Assembly: GCA_016926595.1 (NCBI GenBank)
Contig: JAFGOG010000608.1
Span: 1-15,237 of the forward strand
Reading direction: 5' to 3'
Source: Anaerolineae bacterium
Lineage (GTDB): Bacteria > Chloroflexota > Anaerolineae > JAAYZQ01
Length of the DNA stretch: 15,237 nucleotides
Below are positions 6,727 through 13,342 of the stretch, piece after piece. The stretch's first letter is position 1. Each line of letters opens with the position of its first letter. The notes beneath the pieces are model-generated. The model worked only from the letters and a program-made list of their open reading frames with translations, did no database searches and was not told where the DNA came from. Both the position numbers and the translations under genes were made by a program.

Positions 6727-8802
6727 ATGACAAAACCTATTTATCCGCACACTCACACCGTCGATCAGAACGACGACTATCACGGCACCCTGGTGGCCGA
6801 TCCCTACCGCTGGCTGGAGGAAACAGACTCTCCGCAGACCAGAGACTGGATCGAGGCGCAGAACGCGCTGACGTTCGATTTTCTGGCTCGTATTCCTGCC
6901 CGTGACGGGATCCGCCGCCGCCTGACCGAACTGTGGGACTATGCCAAGGCTTCGGCCCCGGTCGAGCGCGGCGGGCGATACTTTCAGCTCCGCAACACCG
7001 GCTTGCAGAACCAGGACGTGCTGTATGTGATGGACGCGCCCGACGGCGAGGCGCGGGTCCTGCTTGACCCCAATACTCTCTCGGCGGATGGAACCGTGGC
7101 GCTGACCGGATGGTCTCCCAGCGATGATGGCCGCTGGCTGGCCTATGCCACCAGCGCCAGCGGCTCCGACTGGCTGACCTGGCGCGTGCGGGACGTGACC
7201 ACCGGTCAGGACCTATCCGACCTGATCGAATGGAGCAAGTTCTCCGGCGCGGCGTGGCGCAAAGATGGCTCGGGCTTTTACTATGCCCGCTACGATCCAC
7301 CTGTTTCCGGGCAGGATTACACCGGCGTGAACTATTACCAAAAGCTGTACTTTCATCGCCTGAGCGAGCCGCAGGCACAAGACGTGTTGGTGTACGATCG
7401 CCCCGATCAGAAGGAGTGGGGCTTTTCTGCCGGTGTGAGTGAGGACGGGCGATATCTGATCCTGACCGTCTGGCAGGGTACTGACGTGCGTAACCGGTTG
7501 TTCTACCAGGACCTGCAATCTGCCGGGCCGATCGTGGAGCTGATCCCTGAGCTGGAGGCAGCCTACCATTTCGTTGGCAACGACGGCCCCCTGTTCTATT
7601 TCCGCACCGACCTCGATGCGCCCCGCGGTCGCCTGATCGCCGTCGACATCTCCCGGCCCGATAAATCCGCCTGGCGCACGCTCATCCCTGAAAGCGCAGA
7701 CACCCTCGAGTTTGTAACGATGATCCACGATGAGTTAGTGGCTCTCTACCTGCACGATGCTTACCACCTGCTCAGACGGTTTGATCTCCAGGGCCGCTTG
7801 TTGGCCGATATTGCCCTGCCGACGCTCGGCTCCATCCCAAGCACTGGCGAATTCTTTAATCTGACGGGCCGGCGCACCGACGACGTCATGTTTTATGGTT
7901 TTTCGTCCTTCCTGTATCCGCTGACTATTTATCGCTATGACTTTGACCAGGGGAAGAGTGAGCTGCTCTTTGCCCCGCCGCTCAACTTTGATGCTGGTCA
8001 GTACATCACCCGCCAGGTATTTGTCACCAGCAAGGATGGCACGCGCATCCCCATGTTCCTCACCCATCGTTGTGACCTGAAGCTCGACGGCCGGAACCCA
8101 ACCCTGCTGTATGGCTACGGCGGGTTCAACATCTCCACCGTGCCGGCGTTTATAGTCAGCCGCCTGATCTGGTTAGAGGTGGGCGGCGTGTTGGCCTCGG
8201 CCAATCTGCGGGGCGGCGGCGAATATGGCGAGGATTGGCACAAAGCGGGCATGCTGCATAACAAGCAGAACGTATTCGACGATTTTGTTTCCTGCGCAGA
8301 GTATCTGATCGCTGAGAAGGTTACTTCCACCCCCGGGCTGGCCATCATGGGCGGCTCCAACGGCGGCCTGTTGGTAGGCGCCTGCCTCACCCAACGCCCC
8401 GAGCTATTCGGCGCTGCCGTACCCTTTGTAGGGGTAATGGATATGCTCCGTTTTCACAGATTCACCATCGGCTGGGCCTGGGTCAGCGACTATGGATCGG
8501 CTGACGATCCGGAACAGTTCCAGACGCTCTACCGCTACTCACCGCTGCACAACCTCAAGCCTGGCACCTGCTATCCGGCTACCCTGATCGTCACCGGCGA
8601 TCACGACGATCGCGTAGTTCCGGGGCATTCTTTCAAGTTTGCCGCCGCGCTACAGGCTGCACAGGCAGGTGATGCGCCGGCCTTGATCCGGATCCAGACC
8701 AGGGCCGGGCACGGGCTGGGCAAGCCCACGGCCATCCTCATCGAGGAAGCGACCGATGTCTATGCTTTCCTGGTTGAGGTGTTGGGCATCGATCGTACCT
8801 GA
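6727..8802 (+). CDS. Prolyl oligopeptidase, serine peptidase family S9A
   Basis: 691 residues, the normal length of cytoplasmic S9A enzymes, with no signal peptide. The N-terminus (YPHTHTVDQNDDYHGTLVADPYRWLEE) has the family's characteristic opening. The middle ~330 residues are the beta-propeller that limits access to the active site. The C-terminal alpha/beta hydrolase domain has the nucleophile Ser544 in GGSNGG, the Asp in GDHDDRVVP (624-632) and His662 in RAGHGLGKPT. It cleaves small proline-containing peptides after Pro. ATG 6727 is preceded by only a modest Shine-Dalgarno (GAGG 6713-6716). The start lies 12 nt after the kinase stop, consistent with operon membership. All catalytic residues are intact. 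Confidence 0.95.
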   Translation: MTKPIYPHTHTVDQNDDYHGTLVADPYRWLEETDSPQTRDWIEAQNALTFDFLARIPARDGIRRRLTELWDYAKASAPVERGGRYFQLRNTGLQNQDVLYVMDAPDGEARVLLDPNTLSADGTVALTGWSPSDDGRWLAYATSASGSDWLTWRVRDVTTGQDLSDLIEWSKFSGAAWRKDGSGFYYARYDPPVSGQDYTGVNYYQKLYFHRLSEPQAQDVLVYDRPDQKEWGFSAGVSEDGRYLILTVWQGTDVRNRLFYQDLQSAGPIVELIPELEAAYHFVGNDGPLFYFRTDLDAPRGRLIAVDISRPDKSAWRTLIPESADTLEFVTMIHDELVALYLHDAYHLLRRFDLQGRLLADIALPTLGSIPSTGEFFNLTGRRTDDVMFYGFSSFLYPLTIYRYDFDQGKSELLFAPPLNFDAGQYITRQVFVTSKDGTRIPMFLTHRCDLKLDGRNPTLLYGYGGFNISTVPAFIVSRLIWLEVGGVLASANLRGGGEYGEDWHKAGMLHNKQNVFDDFVSCAEYLIAEKVTSTPGLAIMGGSNGGLLVGACLTQRPELFGAAVPFVGVMDMLRFHRFTIGWAWVSDYGSADDPEQFQTLYRYSPLHNLKPGTCYPATLIVTGDHDDRVVPGHSFKFAAALQAAQAGDAPALIRIQTRAGHGLGKPTAILIEEATDVYAFLVEVLGIDRT

Positions 8803-8828
8803 TCCCGAGAGTCAGGGAGGGGGTTTCG

Positions 8829-9158
8829 ATGAAAAGAAAACTGCACGTCCTGGTTGTTGCATGCCTGATCCTCTTCTCCCTGGTCATGTGCGACATATCA
8901 GGATCGGCGCCAGAGGTAATCGACAAGGGAAAAGAGGCCACCGAGTTTTTGAAGCAGGCCAAAGAGGAGCTCGAGCCATATGCCAAACAGATGGCAGAAG
9001 ACGGCATAGACTGGCTCAAGTATGCCGGCAAATACGCCGACTGTCTGGCCGATCACAAGAGCCCGAGCGAGTGCCAAGACGAGGTCACACGTGCGGCGTT
9101 ACAGGAATGCCTCGACAAGGGCAAGGGGATCGACTATTGCACAAAGAGGTATCACTAG
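8829..9158 (+). CDS. Small exported protein, possible lipoprotein, with twin CX9C cysteines
   Basis: 109 residues; a strong GGGAGG-type Shine-Dalgarno (8815-8822) precedes ATG 8829. The N-terminus is a signal sequence: Lys/Arg at 2-4 and a hydrophobic core at about 7-18, ending SLVMC with Cys21. The lipobox is atypical (Met at -1), so either lipidation or ordinary Sec export is possible. The mature part is charged and helical. Near the end come C72-x9-C82-x11-C94-x9-C104, a twin CX9C arrangement that could form two disulfides linking a helical hairpin outside the cytoplasm. I recognise no family. It follows the peptidase gene by 26 nt and is probably the last gene of the operon. Its stop TAG (9156-9158) overlaps the stop of the convergent sulfotransferase gene. 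Confidence 0.75.
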   Translation: MKRKLHVLVVACLILFSLVMCDISGSAPEVIDKGKEATEFLKQAKEELEPYAKQMAEDGIDWLKYAGKYADCLADHKSPSECQDEVTRAALQECLDKGKGIDYCTKRYH

Positions 9159-10276
9159 CGGCGGGTATAGCCCCACTCGTCAAAGACAAAACCCCAGTGT
9201 CGGTTTACCTTGTCGATAACATCGCCGTCTAGCTCGTAGCGATTCTTTTGATAGCCCTGGATCGAGGCAAGATAAGCGCGGATGGCCGGCTCCGCCTCGG
9301 CTAGGCCCGGTAGGCTCAAGCCGTCGTATACCTTGCGCATCTGTTCCAACGGAGCCCGTTCCAGCTCCTCGAATCGCACCTCCACCAGGTGCCCGGCTGG
9401 GACAAGCGTCTCGTCCTCCAAGAACTTTCGCATCAGCCTGGCGCTCGATTGCAGCACATGCTCCTCGATCTGCCTCTGGTCGATCCGCTGCAGCTGGTAA
9501 CGGGGCAGCAGGGTACGATAGACCCACATGATGGACGGAAAGAGATCGTATGGGTTGCGGACCATGTGAATGAACCGGGCGTCGGGGAACAGCTTGAGCA
9601 GGTGCTTGATGCGCCCGCCGTTGGCCGGGTTCTTGAGCACCAGCCGCCTGCCGCCTGCCTGCAGCGTGACTTTGCGCAGAAAGGCCAGGTAGGTTTCGGC
9701 CCACTCGGCGGCGCTTTCGGTCGGCAGATCGCTGAACAGCGCATACCGGTCAAACAAGTAGGAGGCGCGGCGGGGAAAGCTGTATAGATGCAGCCAGGAA
9801 TGGGGCGACATGTTGCTGATGGCAAACTCTTCCTCCTGCGGACCGTCCATTCGCAGTGGAATGTTGTCTATCAGCCGGGTTGGGTGGGCCTTGCCCAACA
9901 TCTTGGTCAGGAGCGGCTTGAGCATCCTCTCGCTGCTCAGGCAAAAGCCGGGTGCGAGCGCCTGGAATGTGGACACATAGCCCAGGTTGGGATCCTGGCA
10001 CAGCAGGTTGTGCAGGTGGGTCGTCCCGGTTCGCCAGTGGCCTACGATGAATATCGGAGACGGATGCACGGCCTGGCTGCGCACGGCCATGTCGAAGCGC
10101 AGCCGCTCGTAGAGCCTGAGCGGGCTCGTCACAAGCGTCGTCGTGGTCACAAACATCGCCTGCACGACGAACTCCCGGTCGATACCGCCGCTGTCTCGCA
10201 GCAGCTTGAGCCAGGTGCGGAACGACCCCAGCGCCAGGGGGTGTTCAAATGGGGAGATCTGATCGCCGTTGGCCAT
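9155..10276 (-). CDS. Sulfotransferase (PAPS-dependent, Sulfotransfer family)
   Basis: 373 residues. The 5'-phosphosulfate-binding loop IFIVGHWRTGTTHLHNLL (75-92) and the 3'-phosphate-binding motif VRNPYDLFPS (239-248) are both clear, and LVLKNP (212-217) is also typical of this family. Such enzymes move a sulfuryl group from PAPS to a hydroxyl or amine, for example on glycans, lipids or small metabolites; the acceptor here is unknown. No signal peptide or membrane segment stands out, so it probably acts in the cytoplasm. It starts only 10 nt after the stop of the beta-propeller gene, without a good Shine-Dalgarno, and so is probably coupled to it as the third gene of a minus-strand operon. 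Its stop (CTA on the + strand, 9155-9157) shares bases with the stop of the converging gene. Confidence 0.9.
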   Translation of the reverse strand: MANGDQISPFEHPLALGSFRTWLKLLRDSGGIDREFVVQAMFVTTTTLVTSPLRLYERLRFDMAVRSQAVHPSPIFIVGHWRTGTTHLHNLLCQDPNLGYVSTFQALAPGFCLSSERMLKPLLTKMLGKAHPTRLIDNIPLRMDGPQEEEFAISNMSPHSWLHLYSFPRRASYLFDRYALFSDLPTESAAEWAETYLAFLRKVTLQAGGRRLVLKNPANGGRIKHLLKLFPDARFIHMVRNPYDLFPSIMWVYRTLLPRYQLQRIDQRQIEEHVLQSSARLMRKFLEDETLVPAGHLVEVRFEELERAPLEQMRKVYDGLSLPGLAEAEPAIRAYLASIQGYQKNRYELDGDVIDKVNRHWGFVFDEWGYTRR

Positions 10277-10286
10277 AAGGGTTTGC

Positions 10287-11879
10287 TTAGGGAATAGTGT
10301 CCTGCATCATCACCAGGCCAAAAATGGTCGTGGAGTAGGCGATGCCGCCATCCGGATGGAGGAAAATAGAGCCCGCCCAGTTGTTGTAGCCCAGCCCGGT
10401 ACCCACCATTTGCCTGTACACGGTCTCACCCGTCGCCGCGTCGAGCGCGGTAAAGTACCATCTCGTGTTCAAGGGCGAGCCCTCCCTGAAATAGAGGTAC
10501 AGCAACCCGTTTCCCAGGGACAGCTTGAACACACCCAGATTCCTCTCAACACTGGACCAGATCTGCTCGCAGCGAAAACAGCCATCTGCCTCCTGTGTGA
10601 GGTCCACGCGGATGATGCCGGGTTCGGGGTTGGCAAACGGAAAGATATTGTGGCCCCAGTTATTCTCCACAATCGCCGAGCACACCCCTGCCCCCTCGCC
10701 GCTTGGCTTGGCGTGCTCGAAGCCTATGACAGTTATGTCCGTAGCGCTCCTGCCTTCGGCCAAGACCGGCACGCTACATACGACGGCGCCATCGGCGCGG
10801 CTCACGAACAGCAGATGTATCCTCGGCTCGGCATTGTCCGTGATGACGACGAATCCTGGTGCCTGTCCCAGCAGCGTCACCGAGGTACCAGAGCCCCGGG
10901 TGATCAACCCCGGCTTTTTCTGAGGGCCACGGTCATACTCTGTGCGCCACTCGGTTACGATCTGGCCGGTTCTATCCTGGGTAAACCGGTACAGAGCGCG
11001 GTCGCTGATGATATAGACTCCATCCTCTGCCACCGCGAACGAATTCTCAACAATCTCCCCTTCCAGCTGCTGTGCATGGATCTGGCCGGTATCGACGTCG
11101 ATCGTGCCTACCATCCCGCCGGTCGTCGCGTACCAGTAATACCTGCCGCTCCAGTCGGGCAGCACCCAGGCCACACTGTCCTGGTGGGGCCAGGTCGTCG
11201 GGACGACGTGTCCGGTCAGGTCATATTCTCGCACCAGCTCAAATTCGGCGTTGTGACCCAGATCGGGCACCTGGACAACCTGAATGGTGTTGGCGGTGGT
11301 CGGCACCACGGCGCGATCCAGGTTGTCCAGGTAAAAGTACATCCCGGCACCGATATACTCCCAGGGCATCACCCCCTGCAGCAAGAAATACCACGGCCTG
11401 GCTGGTAGATCGTAGGCAGCCAGCTCCTCCAGGGTGTAGGGATCCATCAGCTCGAGCTGAAATCCCCGGCCATTGCTATAAACCCCCACCAACCGCCCGG
11501 CGCGGTCAAAGGCGACCGTGCCATATCCTCCAAAGCCCTGGCTTCTAGACCTCACCTGCGGGTTTGTGCCCAGCGGCCCGCTGGCCTCATACGTGTCGCT
11601 CATATAGCCGTCGTTGTGCATGTTATTGCCCGCGTTGGCGGCCATATACGGGTGCTGGGGGATTGGCACGTAGGCGATTGGGGCCGAAAAATCGGAAGGG
11701 TGGAACCGGATCGACCTGTCGCGCTCGGGCACAAGAGAGTACAACAGCCCATTCCGGATAGAACCTTTCGATGCGACCGTGCCAAATGGACCGATCAGCG
11801 CCGCTGCCCCACACAACACTATCATAACGGTGGCCAACAGCCCAGCAGCGACGCTACACCCTCTACTGCGCTTTTTCAC
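10287..11879 (-). CDS. Membrane-anchored or secreted beta-propeller-like protein of unknown function
   Basis: 530 residues from GTG 11879. This start was chosen because it overlaps the flavodoxin stop as GTGA and puts a basic KKRSRG directly before a hydrophobic segment (about 9-31). An upstream in-frame TTG (11912) would only add residues lying inside the flavodoxin gene. The rest is rich in Gly, Asp, Trp and Tyr with recurring strand-like blocks such as GTIDVDTGQIHA, GVYIISDRALYRF and WYFTALDAATGETVYRQ, which resemble PQQ-like or WD-type propeller blades. It is expected to lie outside the cytoplasm. There is no haem motif: the CFRC near residue 455 is not followed by His. I recognise no specific family and no catalytic residues. 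The operon context (flavodoxin before, sulfotransferase after) does not yet give a role. Confidence 0.8.
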   Translation of the reverse strand: MKKRSRGCSVAAGLLATVMIVLCGAAALIGPFGTVASKGSIRNGLLYSLVPERDRSIRFHPSDFSAPIAYVPIPQHPYMAANAGNNMHNDGYMSDTYEASGPLGTNPQVRSRSQGFGGYGTVAFDRAGRLVGVYSNGRGFQLELMDPYTLEELAAYDLPARPWYFLLQGVMPWEYIGAGMYFYLDNLDRAVVPTTANTIQVVQVPDLGHNAEFELVREYDLTGHVVPTTWPHQDSVAWVLPDWSGRYYWYATTGGMVGTIDVDTGQIHAQQLEGEIVENSFAVAEDGVYIISDRALYRFTQDRTGQIVTEWRTEYDRGPQKKPGLITRGSGTSVTLLGQAPGFVVITDNAEPRIHLLFVSRADGAVVCSVPVLAEGRSATDITVIGFEHAKPSGEGAGVCSAIVENNWGHNIFPFANPEPGIIRVDLTQEADGCFRCEQIWSSVERNLGVFKLSLGNGLLYLYFREGSPLNTRWYFTALDAATGETVYRQMVGTGLGYNNWAGSIFLHPDGGIAYSTTIFGLVMMQDTIP

Positions 11880-12319
11880 CAGGTCTTGCTCATGACAATC
11901 TCTTTCGCCCAACAGGCGGCGCGCCCAATCTCGCCCTCTTTGAGCGGACCTTTGGTGCCTAGAACGAAAAAGCCCTCAGGCGATCCCAGGAGGGTCGCGC
12001 CCATCCCTTTCAGACTGCCGGCGATTCTTGGGGCGGCATAGTTGAAAATGCGGACCCATCTCGCCGTGAGCCGGGTATCGAACGCAGCGGCGCTGATACC
12101 CTGCCAGGCCGATCCCGTGGCTTTGAGCAGAGCCTGAATCGCCTCCGTTGGCCGCCCGCCCATGGTCGGAGAGCCAACGATGACCAGGTCGAATGCTTTC
12201 AGGTCAGAAGGGCTCACCTGGCCTACGCGATGCACCTCTGCGGCGATGGCCTGGCCGATAGCCTGGGCGATCTTTTCCGTATTCCCGTAGGTTGAGTCAT
12301 AGACGACTATCGCCTTCAT
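11876..12319 (-). CDS. Flavodoxin
   Basis: 147 residues from ATG 12319, with GGAGG (+ strand CCTCC, 12326-12330) 6 nt upstream; the in-frame extension further upstream lacks support. The N-terminus IVVYDSTYGNTEKIAQAI (4-21) is the classic first strand plus FMN phosphate-binding loop. DLVIVGSPTMGGRPTEAIQALL (44-65) follows as the next strand and FMN loop, and AFDTR (79-83) is the fourth-strand region. The length is normal for a short-chain flavodoxin. It would carry one or two electrons on FMN in the cytoplasm. It is first gene of the minus-strand operon with its own promoter, and its stop overlaps the propeller gene's GTG. A short degenerate copy of its residues 88-107 lies at 13036-13097. 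Confidence 0.93.
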   Translation of the reverse strand: MKAIVVYDSTYGNTEKIAQAIGQAIAAEVHRVGQVSPSDLKAFDLVIVGSPTMGGRPTEAIQALLKATGSAWQGISAAAFDTRLTARWVRIFNYAAPRIAGSLKGMGATLLGSPEGFFVLGTKGPLKEGEIGRAACWAKEIVMSKTW

Positions 12320-12377
12320 GGCATGCCTCCGACGCAGCGTTCGGGTATTTGTCGAGCTGAACCTTTGCGATATCCTG

Positions 12378-12407
12378 ATTGTACCATGCACTGTGGCAAA
12401 ACGGCAA
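12378..12407 (-). promoter_or_regulatory. Sigma-70-like promoter for the flavodoxin operon
   Basis: Read on the minus strand, TTGCCG (12407-12402) and TACAAT (12383-12378) are 18 nt apart. The -10 matches consensus at five of six positions and the -35 at four of six. The -10 ends 58 nt before the flavodoxin ATG, a usual leader length. The identical -10 box is seen before the endonuclease V gene. Confidence 0.5.
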
Positions 12408-12449
12408 ACGGCCCCCGCAGGCAGGCTCTCCAGCACCAACTGGATGGGG

Positions 12450-12476
12450 AGCCGGGAACTTTTATGCCGGCTTTTT
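12450..12476 (+). terminator. Intrinsic-terminator-like hairpin in the leader of the DUF333 lipoprotein gene
   Basis: AGCCGG (12450-12455) pairs with CCGGCT (12467-12472) across an 11-nt loop, followed by a T-run that includes the last stem base (12472-12476, then C). The orientation is + strand, yet no + strand gene ends upstream; the neighbour is divergent. It therefore either ends a small transcript starting near a weak TTGTCG/TATCCT pair (12349-12354, 12371-12376, 16-nt gap) or acts as an attenuator in the lipoprotein leader. A second hairpin, GGGC-GAAA-GCCC (12510-12521), lies between it and the Shine-Dalgarno. Confidence 0.45.
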
Positions 12477-12540
12477 CGTCTTGCCATTGGAGCAAGGTTG
12501 AAAGACCAAGGGCGAAAGCCCAGATAACAAGGAGAGAAAG

Positions 12541-12972
12541 ATGAAAGGCAAGATTATCGTCCTACTACTGATCGGAATGCTGATCGTCGCCGCCTGCGGC
12601 GGCAAGGCCACCGAGACGCAGCAGCCCAACATGCCCAACCCGGCTGCTGTGTTCTGCGAGGAGAAGGGCTACCGGGTCGAGGTCCGAACCGCCGCCGACG
12701 GGAGCCAACAGGGCTTTTGTATCTTCCCCGACGGCACCGAGTGCGATGAGTGGGCCTTTTTCCGAGGCGAGTGCGGTCCCACGCAGGGCGTGGGTGGGGC
12801 CGAAATTGCCAATCCGGCTTCTGCCTTCTGCGAGGAAAAGGGCTACATAGTCGAGATCCGAACCGCCGCCGACGGGAGCCAACAGGGCTTTTGCACCTTC
12901 CCCGACGGCACCGAGTGCGATGAGTGGGCCTTTTTCCGAGGCGAGTGCGGGCCGGGCACACCCAAGCCGTAA
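12541..12972 (+). CDS. Lipoprotein with two tandem DUF333 units
   Basis: 143 residues; AAGGAG (12529-12534) lies 6 nt before ATG 12541. The signal ends in a canonical lipobox, IVAAC, with Cys19 as the likely lipidated residue, so the protein should be anchored outside the cytoplasm. Two nearly identical ~47-residue units follow, starting at N33 and N91: NPA.AFCEEKGY, then an almost constant TAADGSQQGFC, then PDGTECDEWAFFRGEC. This matches the DUF333 (putative haemolysin-related) pattern of NPAS..YC...GG....R...G...GYC..PDG....EW. Each unit here has four Cys, more than I expect for a typical DUF333 domain, suggesting disulfides. The function of DUF333 is not known. The gene is followed by a strong terminator and so is probably monocistronic. 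Confidence 0.88.
   Translation: MKGKIIVLLLIGMLIVAACGGKATETQQPNMPNPAAVFCEEKGYRVEVRTAADGSQQGFCIFPDGTECDEWAFFRGECGPTQGVGGAEIANPASAFCEEKGYIVEIRTAADGSQQGFCTFPDGTECDEWAFFRGECGPGTPKP
12637..12777 (+). repeat. DUF333 unit, copy 1 of a 141-nt direct repeat
   Basis: It codes for residues 33-79 of the lipoprotein. It pairs with the copy at 12811-12951, offset by 174 nt in the same frame. The stretch from the 'cgaaccgccgccgacggg' block to the end is almost unchanged between copies, while the first third has more differences. Confidence 0.9.
12811..12951 (+). repeat. DUF333 unit, copy 2 of a 141-nt direct repeat
   Basis: It codes for residues 91-137 of the lipoprotein and is highly similar to 12637-12777 at base level, including synonymous positions. 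This points to a recent duplication or continuing gene conversion. The 33-nt linker between the copies is unrelated to either. Confidence 0.9.
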
Positions 12973-12999
12973 AACCAAACCAGTCTCACGAACACACCC

Positions 13000-13037
13000 G
13001 CAGGCTTTCGGGGTTCAGGGTAACCCTGAAAGCCTGC
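13000..13037 (+). terminator. Strong intrinsic terminator after the DUF333 lipoprotein gene
   Basis: A 16-bp stem (13000-13015 with 13022-13037, one G-U pair) closes a CAGGGT loop. It starts 27 nt after the lipoprotein stop and is followed by the T-rich CGTTCCTTTT. The minus-strand side has no T-run, so it acts in the + direction. Its 3' edge touches the flavodoxin relic. Confidence 0.75.
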
Positions 13038-13097
13038 CGTTCCTTTTCAGACTACTGGCGATCCTTGGTGCGGCATAGCCAAAGAGCAGAGTCCATC
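13036..13097 (-). pseudogene. Decayed fragment of a flavodoxin gene
   Basis: On the + strand this stretch aligns without gaps to 11999-12060, inside the flavodoxin gene; in the best 50 bases (13048-13097 against 12011-12060) about 36 match. Read on the minus strand in the corresponding frame it gives WTLLFGYAAPRIASSLKRNG, sharing 13 of 20 residues with flavodoxin residues 88-107. A stop codon lies just upstream in that frame (TAA), and no start or remaining domain is present, so this is a relic and not a gene. It has the same orientation as the intact flavodoxin gene about 1 kb away, suggesting a former tandem paralogue largely replaced by the lipoprotein locus. Confidence 0.7.
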
Positions 13098-13260
13098 TTT
13101 ATTGCACACCTCCGGTTTAGTGTCCATGATCCAATCCAATGAGCTCCAGGTTCTCAACCACTCCCCCTTTCTGGATCCACAAATCCAGCACGACACCTGG
13201 CTGACAAGAGCCTGTCATGAAACGGCAATGGAGCATCACTTACCGGTGACCCAATCACCG
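13098..13260. repeat. Upstream region of the secreted protein gene with two short inverted repeats
   Basis: No gene is seen here. CTGGAT (13171-13176) is mirrored by ATCCAG (13183-13188) across 6 nt. CGGTGA (13244-13249) is mirrored by TCACCG (13255-13260) across 5 nt. The second repeat ends 9 nt before the -35 box of the downstream promoter, a usual place for an activator or repressor site. Confidence 0.4.
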
Positions 13261-13269
13261 ATCCCCAAC

Positions 13270-13297
13270 TTGCAGCCCTGCATAGATGTGGTAGAAT
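13270..13297 (+). promoter_or_regulatory. Sigma-70-like promoter for the large secreted protein
   Basis: TTGCAG (13270-13275) and TAGAAT (13292-13297) are 16 nt apart. The -10 ends 45 nt before the ATG at 13343. Both boxes are good but not perfect matches to consensus. Confidence 0.5.
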
Positions 13298-13342
13298 GGT
13301 GTTTTATTGGACAAGACACAACATTCTCGACGAGGAAACCTT

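Noticed and set aside
12554..12978. Minus-strand frames opposite the DUF333 lipoprotein that encode repeated peptides
   Set aside because: The repeats are simply the reverse complement of the real tandem DUF333 units, and there is no start signal.
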